A DNA stretch of 50,216 bases, taken from NCBI GenBank assembly GCA_964468815.1, contig CAYXWN010000010.1, positions 1 through 50,216 of the forward strand, given 5' to 3'. The notes below the pieces were generated by a model. The model was not told the DNA's origin, did no database searches, and saw only the letters and a list, made by a program, of their open reading frames with translations. Origin of the DNA: UMGS621 sp964468815 (GTDB lineage Bacteria; Bacillota; Clostridia; Christensenellales; Borkfalkiaceae). This document shows positions 7,448-16,898 of this stretch, piece by piece. Numbering within the stretch: position 1 is the first letter of the stretch; each line of letters begins with the position of its first letter. Position numbers and translations under genes: made by a program.

Positions 7448-8443
7448 ATGAAGAAAATTTTACTCGTTGCCACGGGCGGAACGATCGTCAGCAAATTGGG
7501 CGAACACGGCTTGACGCCGAAAATGAGCGGAGAGGAGTTGTTGCGCTACGTCCCCGGTTGCAGGGATTTTTGCGAAGTGTCCGCTTTGCAATTGATGAAT
7601 ATCGACAGCACGAATATGTGTCCGCGCGATTGGGAAACCATTGCTACGGCGATTCACGCGCATTATGAAGAATACGACGGATTCGTTGTTTGCCACGGGA
7701 CGGATACGCTCGCGTTTACAGCAGCCGTACTGTCTTATATGATACAAAACAGTCCGAAACCCATCGTTTTGACGGGTGCGCAAAAACCCATTGATTTGGA
7801 TATTACGGACGCAAAGACTAATTTAATGGACAGTTTGATTTACGCGGCGGACGAGCGGTCGTCGGGCGTGGTGCTTGTGTTCGACGGGAACGTCATCGCC
7901 GGAACGCGTGCGAAAAAGACCAAGACGAAAAGTTATAACGCGTTTTCGAGCATCAATTTCCCCGTGCTTGCGGTGATCCGCGACGGGCGGATCATTCGTT
8001 ATCGCGATTGCAAGCAAGAGGGTGCGCCGATTTTTCATTTGCACTTAAACAGCAAGGTCGGCGTATTCAAGTTGATCCCCGGCGTTCCGTCCGATATTTT
8101 GGATTATTATTTCAAACTGTTTGACGCCGTTGTGATCGAGAGTTTCGGCGCGGGCGGAATCCCGGACGCCGACTATTACCGGTTCGGCGAGATCATCGAG
8201 CGGTGGGAGAAAAAGGGAAAAATTCTCGTCATGTGCACGCAAGTGCCGAACGAGGGAAGCGATATGAGCGTTTACGAGGTCGGAAAGTACGCGAAAAGCC
8301 GTTTCGGTTTTTTGGAAACGTATGACATGACCTTAGAGGCAGCCGTCACCAAGTTGATGTGGATTTTATCCGAAACCACGGAGAAAAAAGAGGTCGAACG
8401 TCTGTTTTATACGACGGTCAACTTCGATCTTTTATACCGTTAA
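7448..8443 (+). CDS. ansA: L-asparaginase, type I (cytoplasmic)
   Basis: A 331-residue asparaginase of normal length, converting L-asparagine to aspartate and ammonia. The first catalytic threonine is in ATGGTIVSK (residues 8-16). The second is in HGTDTLAFTA near residue 83. DAKTNLMDSL near 120 carries the lysine of the catalytic network. There is no signal peptide, so it is the cytoplasmic type. GAGAAAGGA lies just upstream of the start. It has its own promoter and terminator and is divergent from the gene at 6905. Confidence 0.9.
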   Translation: MKKILLVATGGTIVSKLGEHGLTPKMSGEELLRYVPGCRDFCEVSALQLMNIDSTNMCPRDWETIATAIHAHYEEYDGFVVCHGTDTLAFTAAVLSYMIQNSPKPIVLTGAQKPIDLDITDAKTNLMDSLIYAADERSSGVVLVFDGNVIAGTRAKKTKTKSYNAFSSINFPVLAVIRDGRIIRYRDCKQEGAPIFHLHLNSKVGVFKLIPGVPSDILDYYFKLFDAVVIESFGAGGIPDADYYRFGEIIERWEKKGKILVMCTQVPNEGSDMSVYEVGKYAKSRFGFLETYDMTLEAAVTKLMWILSETTEKKEVERLFYTTVNFDLLYR

Positions 8444-8459
8444 CCGAAAAAAACAAAAG

Positions 8460-8497
8460 AAGTCGCGGCTTTCTACGGGAAACTTGCGGCTTTTTCC
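8460..8497 (+). terminator. Terminator of ansA
   Basis: AAGTCGC pairs with GCGGCTT, with an inner TTTC/GGAAA stem, followed by a T-rich run. Confidence 0.75.
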
Positions 8498-8591
8498 TTT
8501 TGAGAGATTGAAAAAGAGAAAAAAGGACAAGTCGGTCTAAACGGACGCGTTCCCCGAATAGAATAACTTAGAAAAGAATCGGGAGGACGCT

Positions 8592-10055
8592 ATGAGAAGA
8601 TTGAGTTTGGTAGTTTCGCTGTTGTTCTGCTTGCTTTGCGTGCCGCTGTTTAGTGCGTGCGAGAGCGGAACGGGCAGAACGAAATACACGATTACGGCGG
8701 TTTACGATGCGGACGAGCGCACGCTTTCCGCCGAAATGGAGTTGAATTACAAAAACGATACGGATAACGCGCTGAACGAGTTGCGTTTTCATTTGTTCGG
8801 GAACGCCTACCGTCAGGGCGCGAAATACGCGCCGATCGCCGTGCAGCATTACCATAAAGCCTACTACGACGGCGTGAATTACGGAGGAACGACCGTAACG
8901 GCGGTAGCCGTCAACGGGGAAACCGTTGCGTATACGGTCGGGGGAGAGGACGAAACTGTTTTGATCGTTCCCCTTGCGGAATCGCTTTTTCCGGACGAGA
9001 GCGTTGCGGTGACGGTCGTCTTTACGCTAAAACTCGCTAAGGTAAATCACCGTCTGGGCGTGGGGAAAAACACGGTGAATTTCGGTAATTTTTATCCGAT
9101 TTTATGTCCCTACGGCAAGGACGGAGAGGGATATCTCGAATATAATTATTATGCGGTGGGCGATCCGTTCGTGTCCGATTGCGCGGATTACGACGTGACG
9201 TTTACCGTTCCGGACGGGTTTGAAATCGCAGCGTCCGGAAGGGTTGTCAATTCATCCAAAGGAGAGGGCACGCGCACCTTTCGCTATCTTTTGACGAACG
9301 CGCGTGATTTTGCCGTCGTTTTGGGGCGTGAACTCGAAGTGTTGACCGATTCGTGCGACGGCACGGAGATTCACTATTATTATTTTGACGACGAAAACGC
9401 GGAGGAACATCTCGCGTACGCCGTTCGGGCGATGCGGACGTTCTCTTCTTTATTCGGTGCGTATGCTTATAAAACGTTGTCGGTCGTACAAGCGGATTTT
9501 GTACAAGGCGGTATGGAATATCCGGGGCTCGTTTATTGTTCGGGCGCGCTCGCTCAAAAGGAGATCGGCGAGGTGATCGTTCACGAAGTCGCTCATCAAT
9601 GGTGGTACGCCGCGGTGGGGAACAATCAAGTGACGGAAGCCTTTTTAGACGAGGGGTTGGCAGAGTATTCGGTCGTTCTGTTTTATGAAAAAAATCCCGA
9701 ATACGGCTTGACGCGAGAGTCGTTGATACAAACGGCGACGCGTACCTATCAAACCTATTGTTCGGTTTACGATAAGATCTTCGGCGGCGTGGATACTTCC
9801 ATGACGCGTCCGCTTTCCGACTATTCGGGAGAGTACGAATACGTCAATTTAAATTATATCAAGGGGTGTTTGATGTTCGACTGTTTTCGGACGAGCGTCG
9901 GGGACGAGAGATTCTTTGACGGCTTGAAAAATTATTACGTTTCGTTCACGGGAAAAATCGCGACCGTCGCCGATTTGACGGGCGTTTACGAGTCGCTCGG
10001 TTGCGACGTCGGCGGTTTTTTCTCCGGGTTTTTAGACGGGAAAGTGATTTTATAG
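8592..10055 (+). CDS. M1-like zinc metallopeptidase, lipoprotein
   Basis: A 487-residue extracellular lipoprotein with a signal peptide ending in the lipobox LFSACES near residue 22. The N-terminal 200 residues are beta-rich (ADERTLSAEMELNYKND), as in the M1 aminopeptidase N-domain. The gluzincin site HEVAHQWW is near residue 331, with the third zinc ligand about 20 residues later in DEGLAEYS. The aminopeptidase GAMEN-type loop is represented by GGMEYPGL. It lacks the long C-terminal domains of full M1 enzymes, so it resembles the short M1 family members of Bacillota. The role is probably trimming peptides outside the membrane. GGGAGG sits six bases before the start. Confidence 0.85.
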   Translation: MRRLSLVVSLLFCLLCVPLFSACESGTGRTKYTITAVYDADERTLSAEMELNYKNDTDNALNELRFHLFGNAYRQGAKYAPIAVQHYHKAYYDGVNYGGTTVTAVAVNGETVAYTVGGEDETVLIVPLAESLFPDESVAVTVVFTLKLAKVNHRLGVGKNTVNFGNFYPILCPYGKDGEGYLEYNYYAVGDPFVSDCADYDVTFTVPDGFEIAASGRVVNSSKGEGTRTFRYLLTNARDFAVVLGRELEVLTDSCDGTEIHYYYFDDENAEEHLAYAVRAMRTFSSLFGAYAYKTLSVVQADFVQGGMEYPGLVYCSGALAQKEIGEVIVHEVAHQWWYAAVGNNQVTEAFLDEGLAEYSVVLFYEKNPEYGLTRESLIQTATRTYQTYCSVYDKIFGGVDTSMTRPLSDYSGEYEYVNLNYIKGCLMFDCFRTSVGDERFFDGLKNYYVSFTGKIATVADLTGVYESLGCDVGGFFSGFLDGKVIL

Positions 10056-10116
10056 AAAAATTTTGCGAAATTTCCGAAAATGCACGCGAAATTCGGCGCA
10101 ATATTCGGGATATTTA

Positions 10117-10145
10117 TTGACAAAAGGTTGAACAAATGCTAAAAT
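10117..10145 (+). promoter_or_regulatory. Promoter of the small LRR lipoprotein gene
   Basis: TTGACA (10117-10122), 17-bp spacer and TAAAAT (10140-10145). It supports the start at 10187. Confidence 0.8.
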
Positions 10146-10186
10146 AAATGGTACTGAAAAGTCAAACCGTTTATAAGGAGCGATAC

Positions 10187-11287
10187 ATGAAGAAGATTCT
10201 GAACTTAGTATTGATCGGGATGTTGCTTGCTTCGCTTGCGCTGGGATTGGGCGCGTGCGATTCTAAGACAAGCGAAAATCCGGGAATGACCGTAAAATAT
10301 ATCAACGGTCAGTATACTTTGACAAAATACGTGCAGGAAGAGAACGTCACCGAACTGACCGTTGATAAGTCGGCGGACGGCAAACAGATCACCGCAATCA
10401 AAGCAGGTGCGTTCGACGGCAATACGGCGATCAAGAAGATCACCGTTTCCGCAGGCGTTACGGAGATCGCGGCAGGCGCGTTCAAGCGTATGGAAGCGCT
10501 TGAAGAAATCACGCTTCCGTTTGTGGGCGCGGAAAAGGAAAACGTCAACGCACAGCGTTTGTTCGGATACGTTTTCGGAACGGATTCTTACGACGAGGGC
10601 GTTTCCGTCACGCAGTCGTATAACGCTTCCTCTTCCGAAACTTATTATTTCCCCCGTACGCTTACGAAAGTTACGATCGTCGGCGGTGCGGATTATACCG
10701 TTCCGGCTTATGCGTTCTATAATTGTTCCAACATCAAAGAACTCGTGATTACGGACGCTTCCGCGACCGGAGATTCCGCGTTCTATAACTGTTCTTATTT
10801 GACGGCGATGGAAATTCCCGCGAACGTTGAAAAGTTGGGCGCGAACGCTTTCGTCGGTTGCAACCGCTTGAAGAGCGTAACGTTTGCCGAGAACAGTAAA
10901 TTGACGACCGTCGGAAACGCCGCGTTTAAGAATACGAAACTTTCGACTATCGCTCTTCCGAACGGCGTTACGACGCTTGGCGAAAACGCGTTCGAGGGGT
11001 CGAATATCGCGACGATTTCGCTTCCCTCCGCTTTGACGGAAATTCCTTACTATGCGTTCTACGGCTGCAAGCGTTTGACGACCGTAACGATGAACGGCTC
11101 TGCGTTGACGAAAATCGGCGAGGCTGCTTTCCAAGGTTGCGAACAATTGACCGAAGTCGGCGTGCTTCCCTCTTCTTTGAAGACGGTTGCCGCTTATGCC
11201 TTTGCAGACTGTGATGCGTTGAACGCTGCAAGCAAGGCTGCAATTTCGGCGGTGGAATCGGTAAGCGAATTCGTATTCGGTTATTAA
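10187..11287 (+). CDS. BspA-like leucine-rich-repeat lipoprotein (compact)
   Basis: A 366-residue lipoprotein. ATG 10187 is preferred over an upstream ATG at 10148 because it has AAGGAG upstream and gives a clean signal peptide with the lipobox LGLGACDS. The mature protein consists almost wholly of LRR_5-type repeats of about 23 residues, for example ITVSAGVTEIAAGAFKRM, LPNGVTTLGENAFEGSN and PSALTEIPYYAFYGCK. There are no Cys/His modules, unlike the three larger LRR or repeat proteins in this window. It stands alone between a promoter and a strong terminator. Probable surface binding protein; ligand unknown. Confidence 0.87.
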   Translation: MKKILNLVLIGMLLASLALGLGACDSKTSENPGMTVKYINGQYTLTKYVQEENVTELTVDKSADGKQITAIKAGAFDGNTAIKKITVSAGVTEIAAGAFKRMEALEEITLPFVGAEKENVNAQRLFGYVFGTDSYDEGVSVTQSYNASSSETYYFPRTLTKVTIVGGADYTVPAYAFYNCSNIKELVITDASATGDSAFYNCSYLTAMEIPANVEKLGANAFVGCNRLKSVTFAENSKLTTVGNAAFKNTKLSTIALPNGVTTLGENAFEGSNIATISLPSALTEIPYYAFYGCKRLTTVTMNGSALTKIGEAAFQGCEQLTEVGVLPSSLKTVAAYAFADCDALNAASKAAISAVESVSEFVFGY

Positions 11288-11302
11288 GGTTAATAAGACG
11301 TT

Positions 11303-11330
11303 AAAAACGCGGCAAAGACCGCGTTTTTTT
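11303..11330 (+). terminator. Terminator of the small LRR lipoprotein gene
   Basis: AAAACGCGG, a CAAAGA loop, and CCGCGTTTTTTT form a clean stem with a T-run. Confidence 0.9.
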
Positions 11331-11411
11331 CATATCTAATTGCGCGTTGCCTCTATTCGGCGGCGCGTTTTTAATAAGAAAAAGTCGCCGGTTCACGGCG
11401 ACTTTTAACGA

Positions 11412-12788
11412 TTATCCCAACAATGCGATTGCGATCGCGCAATAGATCATCAGCGAGAGCGCGTCCACGATCGTGGTAATAAAGGGGTTTGCGACGACTG
11501 CCGGATCGAGCTTGCATATCTTCGCCAAAAGGGGGAGAAAACCGCCCACGAGTTTTGCGATGATAATGGTTAACGAGAGCGCCAACGAAACGACGAGGCA
11601 CAGCATCGGCGTATACGCATAGCCGAAAATGAGGTTGTCGATCAAGATCAACTTTAAGAAGCAAGCGACGCCCAACGTGAGCGCGAGCAATACGGACACC
11701 CGTAATTCTTTCCAGATAATCCGCGGCGTGTCCCGAAATTCGATTTCGTTCAGCGCAATGCCGCGCGTGATCGTAACGGACGCTTGACCGCCGGCATTAC
11801 CGCCCGTGTCCATCAACATGGGGATGCAGGCGAACAGCAACGGGCTGATCATGTTCAGTGTGGATTCGTAAGAGTTAATGATCAACCCCGTGAACGTTGC
11901 TGAAACCATTAAAAGCAGAAGCCAAGGCATTCGGTTAAGCCAAAGACGGAAAACGCCCGTTTTTAAGTACGGCTTGTCGGTCGGCACGATTGCCGCCATT
12001 TTTTGGAAGTCTTCGGTTGCCTCTTCTTGCATGACGTCCATTGCGTCGTCGACGGTGACGATTCCTACGATACAGCCCTCTTTATCGACGACGGGCAGTG
12101 CGAGAAAGTCGTAATCGGACAGTTCTAACGCAACTTCTTCTTTATCCGTCAGCGTTTCCACCGAAATGACGTTTTCGTCCATTACGTTTTCGATTTTTTC
12201 TTCGGGATCGGCGAGCAACAAGTCTTTTACGGTGACGACGCCCAACAACTTTTTGCGGTTGTCCGTCACGTAGCAAGTATAAATGGTTTCGCTGTTCACG
12301 CCCGTGCGGCGAATTTTCGAGAAAGAATCCTGCACGGTCATATCCTTGGAAAACGATACGAATTCGGGCGTCATGATGCTGCCTGCGGAGTCGTCCGGGT
12401 ATTCCAAAAGTTCGTTGATTTGCTTGCGATCTTCGGGGCTTGCGCTCTTTAAGATTCGCTTGACGAGGGACGCCGGCATTTCGTCGATGATGTCTACCGC
12501 GTCGTCCAAGAACATATCGTCCAAAACGGCTTTTAATTCTTTATCGGAGAACGCTTCGATCAACGCTTCTTGCGTGTCTGAATCGAATTCGACGAATACG
12601 TCCGACGCGAGTTCTTTCGGCAAAAGGCGGAAAAAGAGAAGTTTGTCCTTTTCTTCGGGCAACCGTTCTTCTACGAAATCCGCAATATCGAAAGGCTCCA
12701 TGTCCATGACCGTCATACGGAGATCGGTGAACTTTCGCTCTCGGAAATAGCCTTCCAACGCTTCGTAAATTTCTTCTTGTTCTTCCAT
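11412..12788 (-). CDS. mgtE: Magnesium transporter MgtE
   Basis: A 458-residue Mg2+ channel. ATG 12788 is chosen because AAGGAGG lies nine bases upstream; the longer open frame would begin inside the riboswitch terminator. The cytoplasmic MgtE N-domain spans about 1-130 (LPEEKDKLLFFRLLPKELA), followed by a CBS pair at about 135-255 (VTDNRKKLLGVVTVKDLLL and VVDKEGCIVGIVTVDDAMDV) that senses Mg2+. Five membrane helices occupy about 280-458, with the conserved MLMDTGGNAGGQAS of the pore region near 355. Expression is probably shut off by Mg2+ through the M-box upstream. Confidence 0.95.
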   Translation of the reverse strand: MEEQEEIYEALEGYFRERKFTDLRMTVMDMEPFDIADFVEERLPEEKDKLLFFRLLPKELASDVFVEFDSDTQEALIEAFSDKELKAVLDDMFLDDAVDIIDEMPASLVKRILKSASPEDRKQINELLEYPDDSAGSIMTPEFVSFSKDMTVQDSFSKIRRTGVNSETIYTCYVTDNRKKLLGVVTVKDLLLADPEEKIENVMDENVISVETLTDKEEVALELSDYDFLALPVVDKEGCIVGIVTVDDAMDVMQEEATEDFQKMAAIVPTDKPYLKTGVFRLWLNRMPWLLLLMVSATFTGLIINSYESTLNMISPLLFACIPMLMDTGGNAGGQASVTITRGIALNEIEFRDTPRIIWKELRVSVLLALTLGVACFLKLILIDNLIFGYAYTPMLCLVVSLALSLTIIIAKLVGGFLPLLAKICKLDPAVVANPFITTIVDALSLMIYCAIAIALLG

Positions 12789-12841
12789 CGTAACCGACCT
12801 CCTTTTATAATAATGTATGAACGGAACTTGCGATCGGTGAA

Positions 12842-12867
12842 ATAAAAACCCGTCGTAATCCGACGGG
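12842..12867 (-). terminator. Expression-platform terminator of the M-box riboswitch
   Basis: On the minus strand CCCGTCGG, ATTA loop, and CGACGGG form a strong stem (12867-12849) followed by five T and a T-rich tail. It lies between the M-box core and the mgtE ribosome site. Confidence 0.85.
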
Positions 12868-12883
12868 CTCAAAACAAAAAATA

Positions 12884-13060
12884 AATACAACTCCGAAAAG
12901 AAGTAACCATGCGAGCTTTAGCATCATAGGGCAATGAAGTTGCGTTAGACGACGCCTTGGTTTCGACATCGCCTGCTAACCCTCTCGTAGTGTCTCCACT
13001 ATTTTGCGGTAGCAACCCGTATCCCTATGGTAGCCTTACCTACCGGATCGATTCAGTTCA
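12884..13060 (-). promoter_or_regulatory. M-box (ykoK) magnesium riboswitch
   Basis: Read on the minus strand, the stretch has the M-box landmarks in order: GGTAGGTAAGGCTACC with ATAGGGATAC, then GCTACCGCAAAATAGTGGAG, then GAGGGTTAGCAGG followed by GATGTCGAAACCAAGGCG. These match the conserved core of the Mg2+-sensing M-box (Rfam ykoK leader) as remembered. A terminator and then mgtE follow, the standard arrangement, and a consensus promoter lies just upstream. High Mg2+ should favour termination. Confidence 0.9.
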
Positions 13061-13065
13061 TGGTT

Positions 13066-13094
13066 ACTATACACCTTTGTAAGCGAGATGTCAA
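13066..13094 (-). promoter_or_regulatory. Promoter of the M-box/mgtE transcript
   Basis: On the minus strand, TTGACA (13094-13089), 17-bp spacer and TATAGT (13071-13066). Confidence 0.85.
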
Positions 13095-13133
13095 TTATTT
13101 TTTTCATGATCTTGCAAAAAACAAAAATTTTTT

Positions 13134-13595
13134 TCAGGCAGGTTTTTCGGAGTCGTCGTCCGCGCGATCGTCTACGAGAACGGACGGGTTTTCCATGCGC
13201 AAGGCGGTGCAGAAATCGTCGTACGATTTCGGGTGAATTACGACGCAGAGATATTTCCCGTCCGAAAAATAGACGACCAATTTATCCGATTTTTTAAAAT
13301 GCGTGATCTGTACGACGTTCTTTACGGGCGTTTGCGAGCGGAAAAAGCAAAATCGCGTGGCGAATTTGCCGTTCCCGATTTCATAGCGCGAACAGCACAA
13401 TAAGCCGATTCCCATTGCGAACAAGAATAGGGAAATCGCGCAGACGAGAATGTAAGAGATCAGACGCATCGCGCCGAGATCGCCTAACTCGATCGCGTTC
13501 AGCACGTTCCAAACAAATCCCCCCGCGGAGAGCGCGAGCAACGCGAAAACGCAGAGCAACATGGGAACGGTAAAACGGTAACGAAAAGTTTTCAT
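13134..13595 (-). CDS. Two-helix membrane protein with a PH-like soluble domain (uncharacterised)
   Basis: A 153-residue protein with two membrane helices at about residues 11-33 and 46-68, then a beta-rich domain (ICNG-type turns: YEIGNGKFATRFCFFRS, then DKLVVYFSDGKYLCVVIHPKS). This layout fits the small bacterial membrane proteins with a PH-like domain. The function is unknown. GAGGT lies upstream of the ATG. No partner gene is adjacent; it is convergent with mgtE's leader and divergent from the hydratase gene. Confidence 0.65.
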   Translation of the reverse strand: MKTFRYRFTVPMLLCVFALLALSAGGFVWNVLNAIELGDLGAMRLISYILVCAISLFLFAMGIGLLCCSRYEIGNGKFATRFCFFRSQTPVKNVVQITHFKKSDKLVVYFSDGKYLCVVIHPKSYDDFCTALRMENPSVLVDDRADDDSEKPA

Positions 13596-13673
13596 ATTAG
13601 ATACCTCTTATTAAGTTTACCATAATGCTTACGGAAATTCAATCGGAATTTTGTCTTTTTATGTGAAAATTGT

Positions 13674-13702
13674 TTGTATTTTCGTTCGGATTCCGTTATA
13701 AT
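13674..13702 (+). promoter_or_regulatory. Promoter of the hydratase gene
   Basis: TTGTAT (13674-13679), 17-bp spacer, TATAAT (13697-13702), 31 bases before the ATG; AGGAGG lies nine bases before the start. Confidence 0.7.
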
Positions 13703-13732
13703 ATCAGAAACGAAAAATAGGAGGCTGACAAA

Positions 13733-15880
13733 ATGAAGCGAATTGAGGGATCGGTTATATGGACGGGGCGCACGTTGAAGCGCGAAAGGGGCGACAAAAC
13801 AAAGACGATGACCTACCGCGTCATACAGACGCATAACCGTTCGGGAGATCCGGAAAAGCCGCAGATCCGCTTTGACGAACTTGCCTCTCACGATATTACT
13901 TACGTCGGGATCGTGCAAACGGCAAAGGCGAGCGGATTGACGAAATTTCCCATGCCGTACACGCTGACGAATTGTCACAATTCGTTATGCGCGGTGGGTG
14001 GCACGATCAACGAGGACGATCATGTTTTCGGTCTTTCCGCCGTAAAAAAGTACGGCGGCACGTTCGTTCCGCCGCATATCGCGGTCATTCATCAATATAT
14101 GAGAGAGGCGCGCGCGTTCGTCGGCGGAATGATTCTCGGTTCGGATTCGCATACCCGTTACGGCGCATTGGGGACGATGGGCGTCGGCGAGGGCGGTCCG
14201 GAATTGGTGAAACAGTTGTTGAACAGAACGTACGATATTGATTATCCGCAAGTGATCGCGGTAGAATTGAAAGGGAAATTAAAACGGGGCGTCGGTCCGC
14301 AGGACGTCGCGCTCGCGTTGATTAAAGAAGTTTTTTCGGACGGCTTCGTTAAAAACAAAGTATTGGAGTTCGTGGGAACGGGGATTCGGTCGCTTTCGAT
14401 GGACGAGCGCAACGGGATCGACGTTATGACTACCGAAACGACGTGCCTTTCTTCTCTTTGGACGACGGACGAAACCGTGCGCCGTTACTATGCGCAGCAC
14501 GGCAGAGAAGAGGCTTATCGGGAGATGAGCCCGTCTGTCGGTGCCGAATACGACGGCGCGGTGGTGATCGACCTTGCGGAGATTAAGCCGATGATCGCGC
14601 TTCCTTTCCACCCCTCCAACGCGTATACCATCGAGGATTTCCTTTCCCGTCCGTACGAATTGCTGAAAAAAGCGGAGGAAGAGGGGAAACACCTTTTGCC
14701 GAACGGCAACTTTTCTCTGACGGATAAAATTCGGGACGGAAAGGTTTACGTCGACCAAGGAGTGATCGCCGGTTGCGCCGGCGGCATGTACGAAAATATC
14801 GCGGAGGCGTGCGATATCATCGGGGACGGCGCGGTTTGTTCCGAACAGTTTACGTTGGATATTTATCCGTCCTCTCAGTCGGTCTATAAGGGATTGACTG
14901 ACGCCGGTTATATCGGAAAATTGCTGGAACAGGGCGCGATCGTAAAGACGGCGTTTTGCGGTCCTTGCTTCGGCGCGGGCGACGTGCCTCGGAATAACGG
15001 ACTTTCCGTTCGTCATACGACGCGCAATTTTGAAAGCAGAGAGGGCAGTAAGCCGTCGGACGGGCAACTTGCCGCCGTCGCGTTGATGGACGCGCGCAGT
15101 ATTGCCGCCACCGCGTTAAACGGGGGAGCAATCACGCCGGCGACGGATATTGCGTATCGCAAAAGTCATAAGCAATACCGTTACGACGGAAAAATTTATC
15201 AAACGTGCGTTTATCGGGGGAGTGCGGACGAAAACGCTTCTCTCGTTTACGGACCGAATATCGCCGATTGGCCGGAGATCCCCGCGCTGAAAGAGAATCT
15301 GTTGTTAAAGGTCGCGAGCGTGCTGACCGATCCCGTTACGACGACGGACGAATTGATCCCGTCCGGGGAAACTTCGTCTTACCGCAGTAATCCGTATAAA
15401 CTTTCCGAATTTGCGCTTTCCCGAAAAGATCCGTCTTACGTGAAACGGGCAAAGGCGGTTCGGGAAGAAAAATTTCCGAAAGGAACGCCGTATTCGGAAG
15501 AGAATACGACGTACGCGAGCGTCGTTTGCGCGGTAAAACTGGGCGACGGTTCTGCGCGCGAGCAGGCGGCGTCTTGTCAGCGCGTGTTGGGCGGTGGCGC
15601 GAATATCGCGCGAGAATACGCAACGAAACGGTATCGGAGCAATCTCATCAATTGGGGGATGCTGCCTTTCCGTTCGGAAGAAACGTTTGCTGTCGGCGAG
15701 TTGATTTATATTCCGAACGTTCTGAAAAAGTTGTTGGAGGGCGATCGGTCGTATCCGGCCGAAACGCCCGACGGACGGCGCGTTACGTTAACGCTCGATC
15801 CGTTGACCGAAGCCGAACGCCGTATCATTGCGGACGGGTGCTTGATCAATTATTATAAAAACGAATATAAAAACAAATAG
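13733..15880 (+). CDS. Aconitase-family hydratase (YbhJ-like)
   Basis: A 715-residue protein of the aconitase superfamily. GSDSHTRYGALGTMGVGEGG near residue 135 is the conserved aconitase active-site segment. FCGPCFGAGD near residue 408 carries the two closely spaced iron-sulfur cysteines, and an earlier cysteine is in TNCHNSLC near residue 83. The overall order, with the swivel-like domain at the C-terminus, recalls E. coli YbhJ, a hydratase whose substrate is not established. It is not citrate-cycle aconitase by neighbourhood, as no other cycle gene is nearby. It has a promoter of its own. Confidence 0.8.
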   Translation: MKRIEGSVIWTGRTLKRERGDKTKTMTYRVIQTHNRSGDPEKPQIRFDELASHDITYVGIVQTAKASGLTKFPMPYTLTNCHNSLCAVGGTINEDDHVFGLSAVKKYGGTFVPPHIAVIHQYMREARAFVGGMILGSDSHTRYGALGTMGVGEGGPELVKQLLNRTYDIDYPQVIAVELKGKLKRGVGPQDVALALIKEVFSDGFVKNKVLEFVGTGIRSLSMDERNGIDVMTTETTCLSSLWTTDETVRRYYAQHGREEAYREMSPSVGAEYDGAVVIDLAEIKPMIALPFHPSNAYTIEDFLSRPYELLKKAEEEGKHLLPNGNFSLTDKIRDGKVYVDQGVIAGCAGGMYENIAEACDIIGDGAVCSEQFTLDIYPSSQSVYKGLTDAGYIGKLLEQGAIVKTAFCGPCFGAGDVPRNNGLSVRHTTRNFESREGSKPSDGQLAAVALMDARSIAATALNGGAITPATDIAYRKSHKQYRYDGKIYQTCVYRGSADENASLVYGPNIADWPEIPALKENLLLKVASVLTDPVTTTDELIPSGETSSYRSNPYKLSEFALSRKDPSYVKRAKAVREEKFPKGTPYSEENTTYASVVCAVKLGDGSAREQAASCQRVLGGGANIAREYATKRYRSNLINWGMLPFRSEETFAVGELIYIPNVLKKLLEGDRSYPAETPDGRRVTLTLDPLTEAERRIIADGCLINYYKNEYKNK

Positions 15881-15913
15881 ATATAAAAAATATATATAAA
15901 TAAAAACAAGTAT

Positions 15914-15970
15914 AAAAAACGAACGGGAAAAGAGAACTCCGTATAAGCGTTGTTATGAGTCCTCTTTCCC
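15914..15970 (-). terminator. Possible terminator of the phospholipase C-like gene
   Basis: On the minus strand GGGAAAGAGGACTC and GAGTTCTCTTTTCCC form a long stem overlapping the stop codon, followed by TTCGTTTTTT. On the plus strand the hairpin has no T-run. Confidence 0.5.
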
Positions 15971-16764
15971 CTTGTTAAAGTCCTCGGAGAACGGTTTTTC
16001 GGGGAGAGGAGTTTCGCTTTCGCGCGCGAGAAGAAATTGTTCGATTAAGCGTACGCTTTTTCGGACGCTCTTTTCCGCAAGGTCGCACACGACTTGTTCG
16101 GAGAAGTCTTGTCGCTCGAAAAGAGACCGTTCGCGCGCGCCGCGCGGCATAAGGTCGGAAAGCGCATGACGGAGAAAGAGAACGCGTTCCGCGCCTGTTA
16201 CGGTCGGACGAAGCGCGTCGCCGTGCGCTTGCAGAAACGTTTGAAGAAAGAAGTAAGCGCGATAGGCGAGCACGAATTTTTCGTAACGGACGGAAACGCC
16301 GTAGACGGAGCGAAGGACGGGCGCGAGGTCTGCATAAAGCGTTTTCAGCGTGTTTTTGTTCGGTTGCAAAGGGCGGTCGTCGAACGGCTGGGCGCAATCG
16401 CGTAAAAGCCGATCAATATCCCGTTCGAGCATCGCGTGGAGATTGTGCCGCGGAAATTCCGCCCCTTTCTCTCGTACCGTGCGGTAAAAGTACGGATGGA
16501 ATACGGTATCCGTCGCATAATGGGTGAGATATCCCAACGGAAAGGAGAGATTTTCAAACGACAAAAGAGCGTTAAAGAGGGCGTAAACGTTTTTTCGGTG
16601 CAACAAAACGCCGACGCGGCGCTTCTTTGTTCGGTAGAAAAACAGCGGATCGCCGCCTTGCGCCCCGACGCGGTATAGCGATCGGTCGATCGTGCGGATC
16701 AGTTTGGGGGAAAGACGGTTCAATGCGCGTTCGCAGACGATTTCGTGCGTAAAAAAGCAGGCAT
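15953..16764 (-). pseudogene. Zinc-dependent phospholipase C-like gene with a -1 frameshift in a T6 run near its start
   Basis: The long frame (to a nominal TTG at 16723) encodes 256 residues including YRVGAQGGDPLFFYR, FPLGYLTHYATDTVFHPYF and HNLHAMLERDIDRLL, the His/Asp pattern of bacterial zinc-dependent phospholipase C. The natural N-terminus is missing from that frame. A second frame starts at ATG 16764 as MPAFLRTK and stops after 14 codons. Adding one T to the six-T run at 16751-16756 joins them and gives MPAFFTHEIVCERALNRL, which restores the expected N-terminal helix and its TH zinc-ligand motif. So either the sequence lacks one T by error, or the gene is broken or phase-variable. A hairpin at the 3' end may terminate it. 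The exact substrate is unknown. Confidence 0.7.
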
Positions 16765-16898
16765 ACCGTTATTATGCGCAACTTCTTTCCGAAACGCCGC
16801 CGAAAGGGCAAAAATCGGGGAAAGGTTGAAAAAACTTCTAAATTTTTCGCGCATACGGAAAAAGTTATAAAAAAACAATAAAAAAACGGTAAAAAAAC

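Noticed and set aside
10205..11146. Long minus-strand open frame opposite the small LRR lipoprotein
   Set aside because: Low-complexity, Arg-rich product caused by the repeat structure of the LRR gene on the other strand.
12789..12890. N-terminal extension of MgtE by 34 residues
   Set aside because: The extension would be encoded by the riboswitch terminator; ATG 12788 has the ribosome site.
14279..15067. Long minus-strand open frame opposite the hydratase gene
   Set aside because: It mirrors the codon pattern of a clearly identified aconitase-family gene, is rich in Arg and His, has no ribosome site and matches no family.
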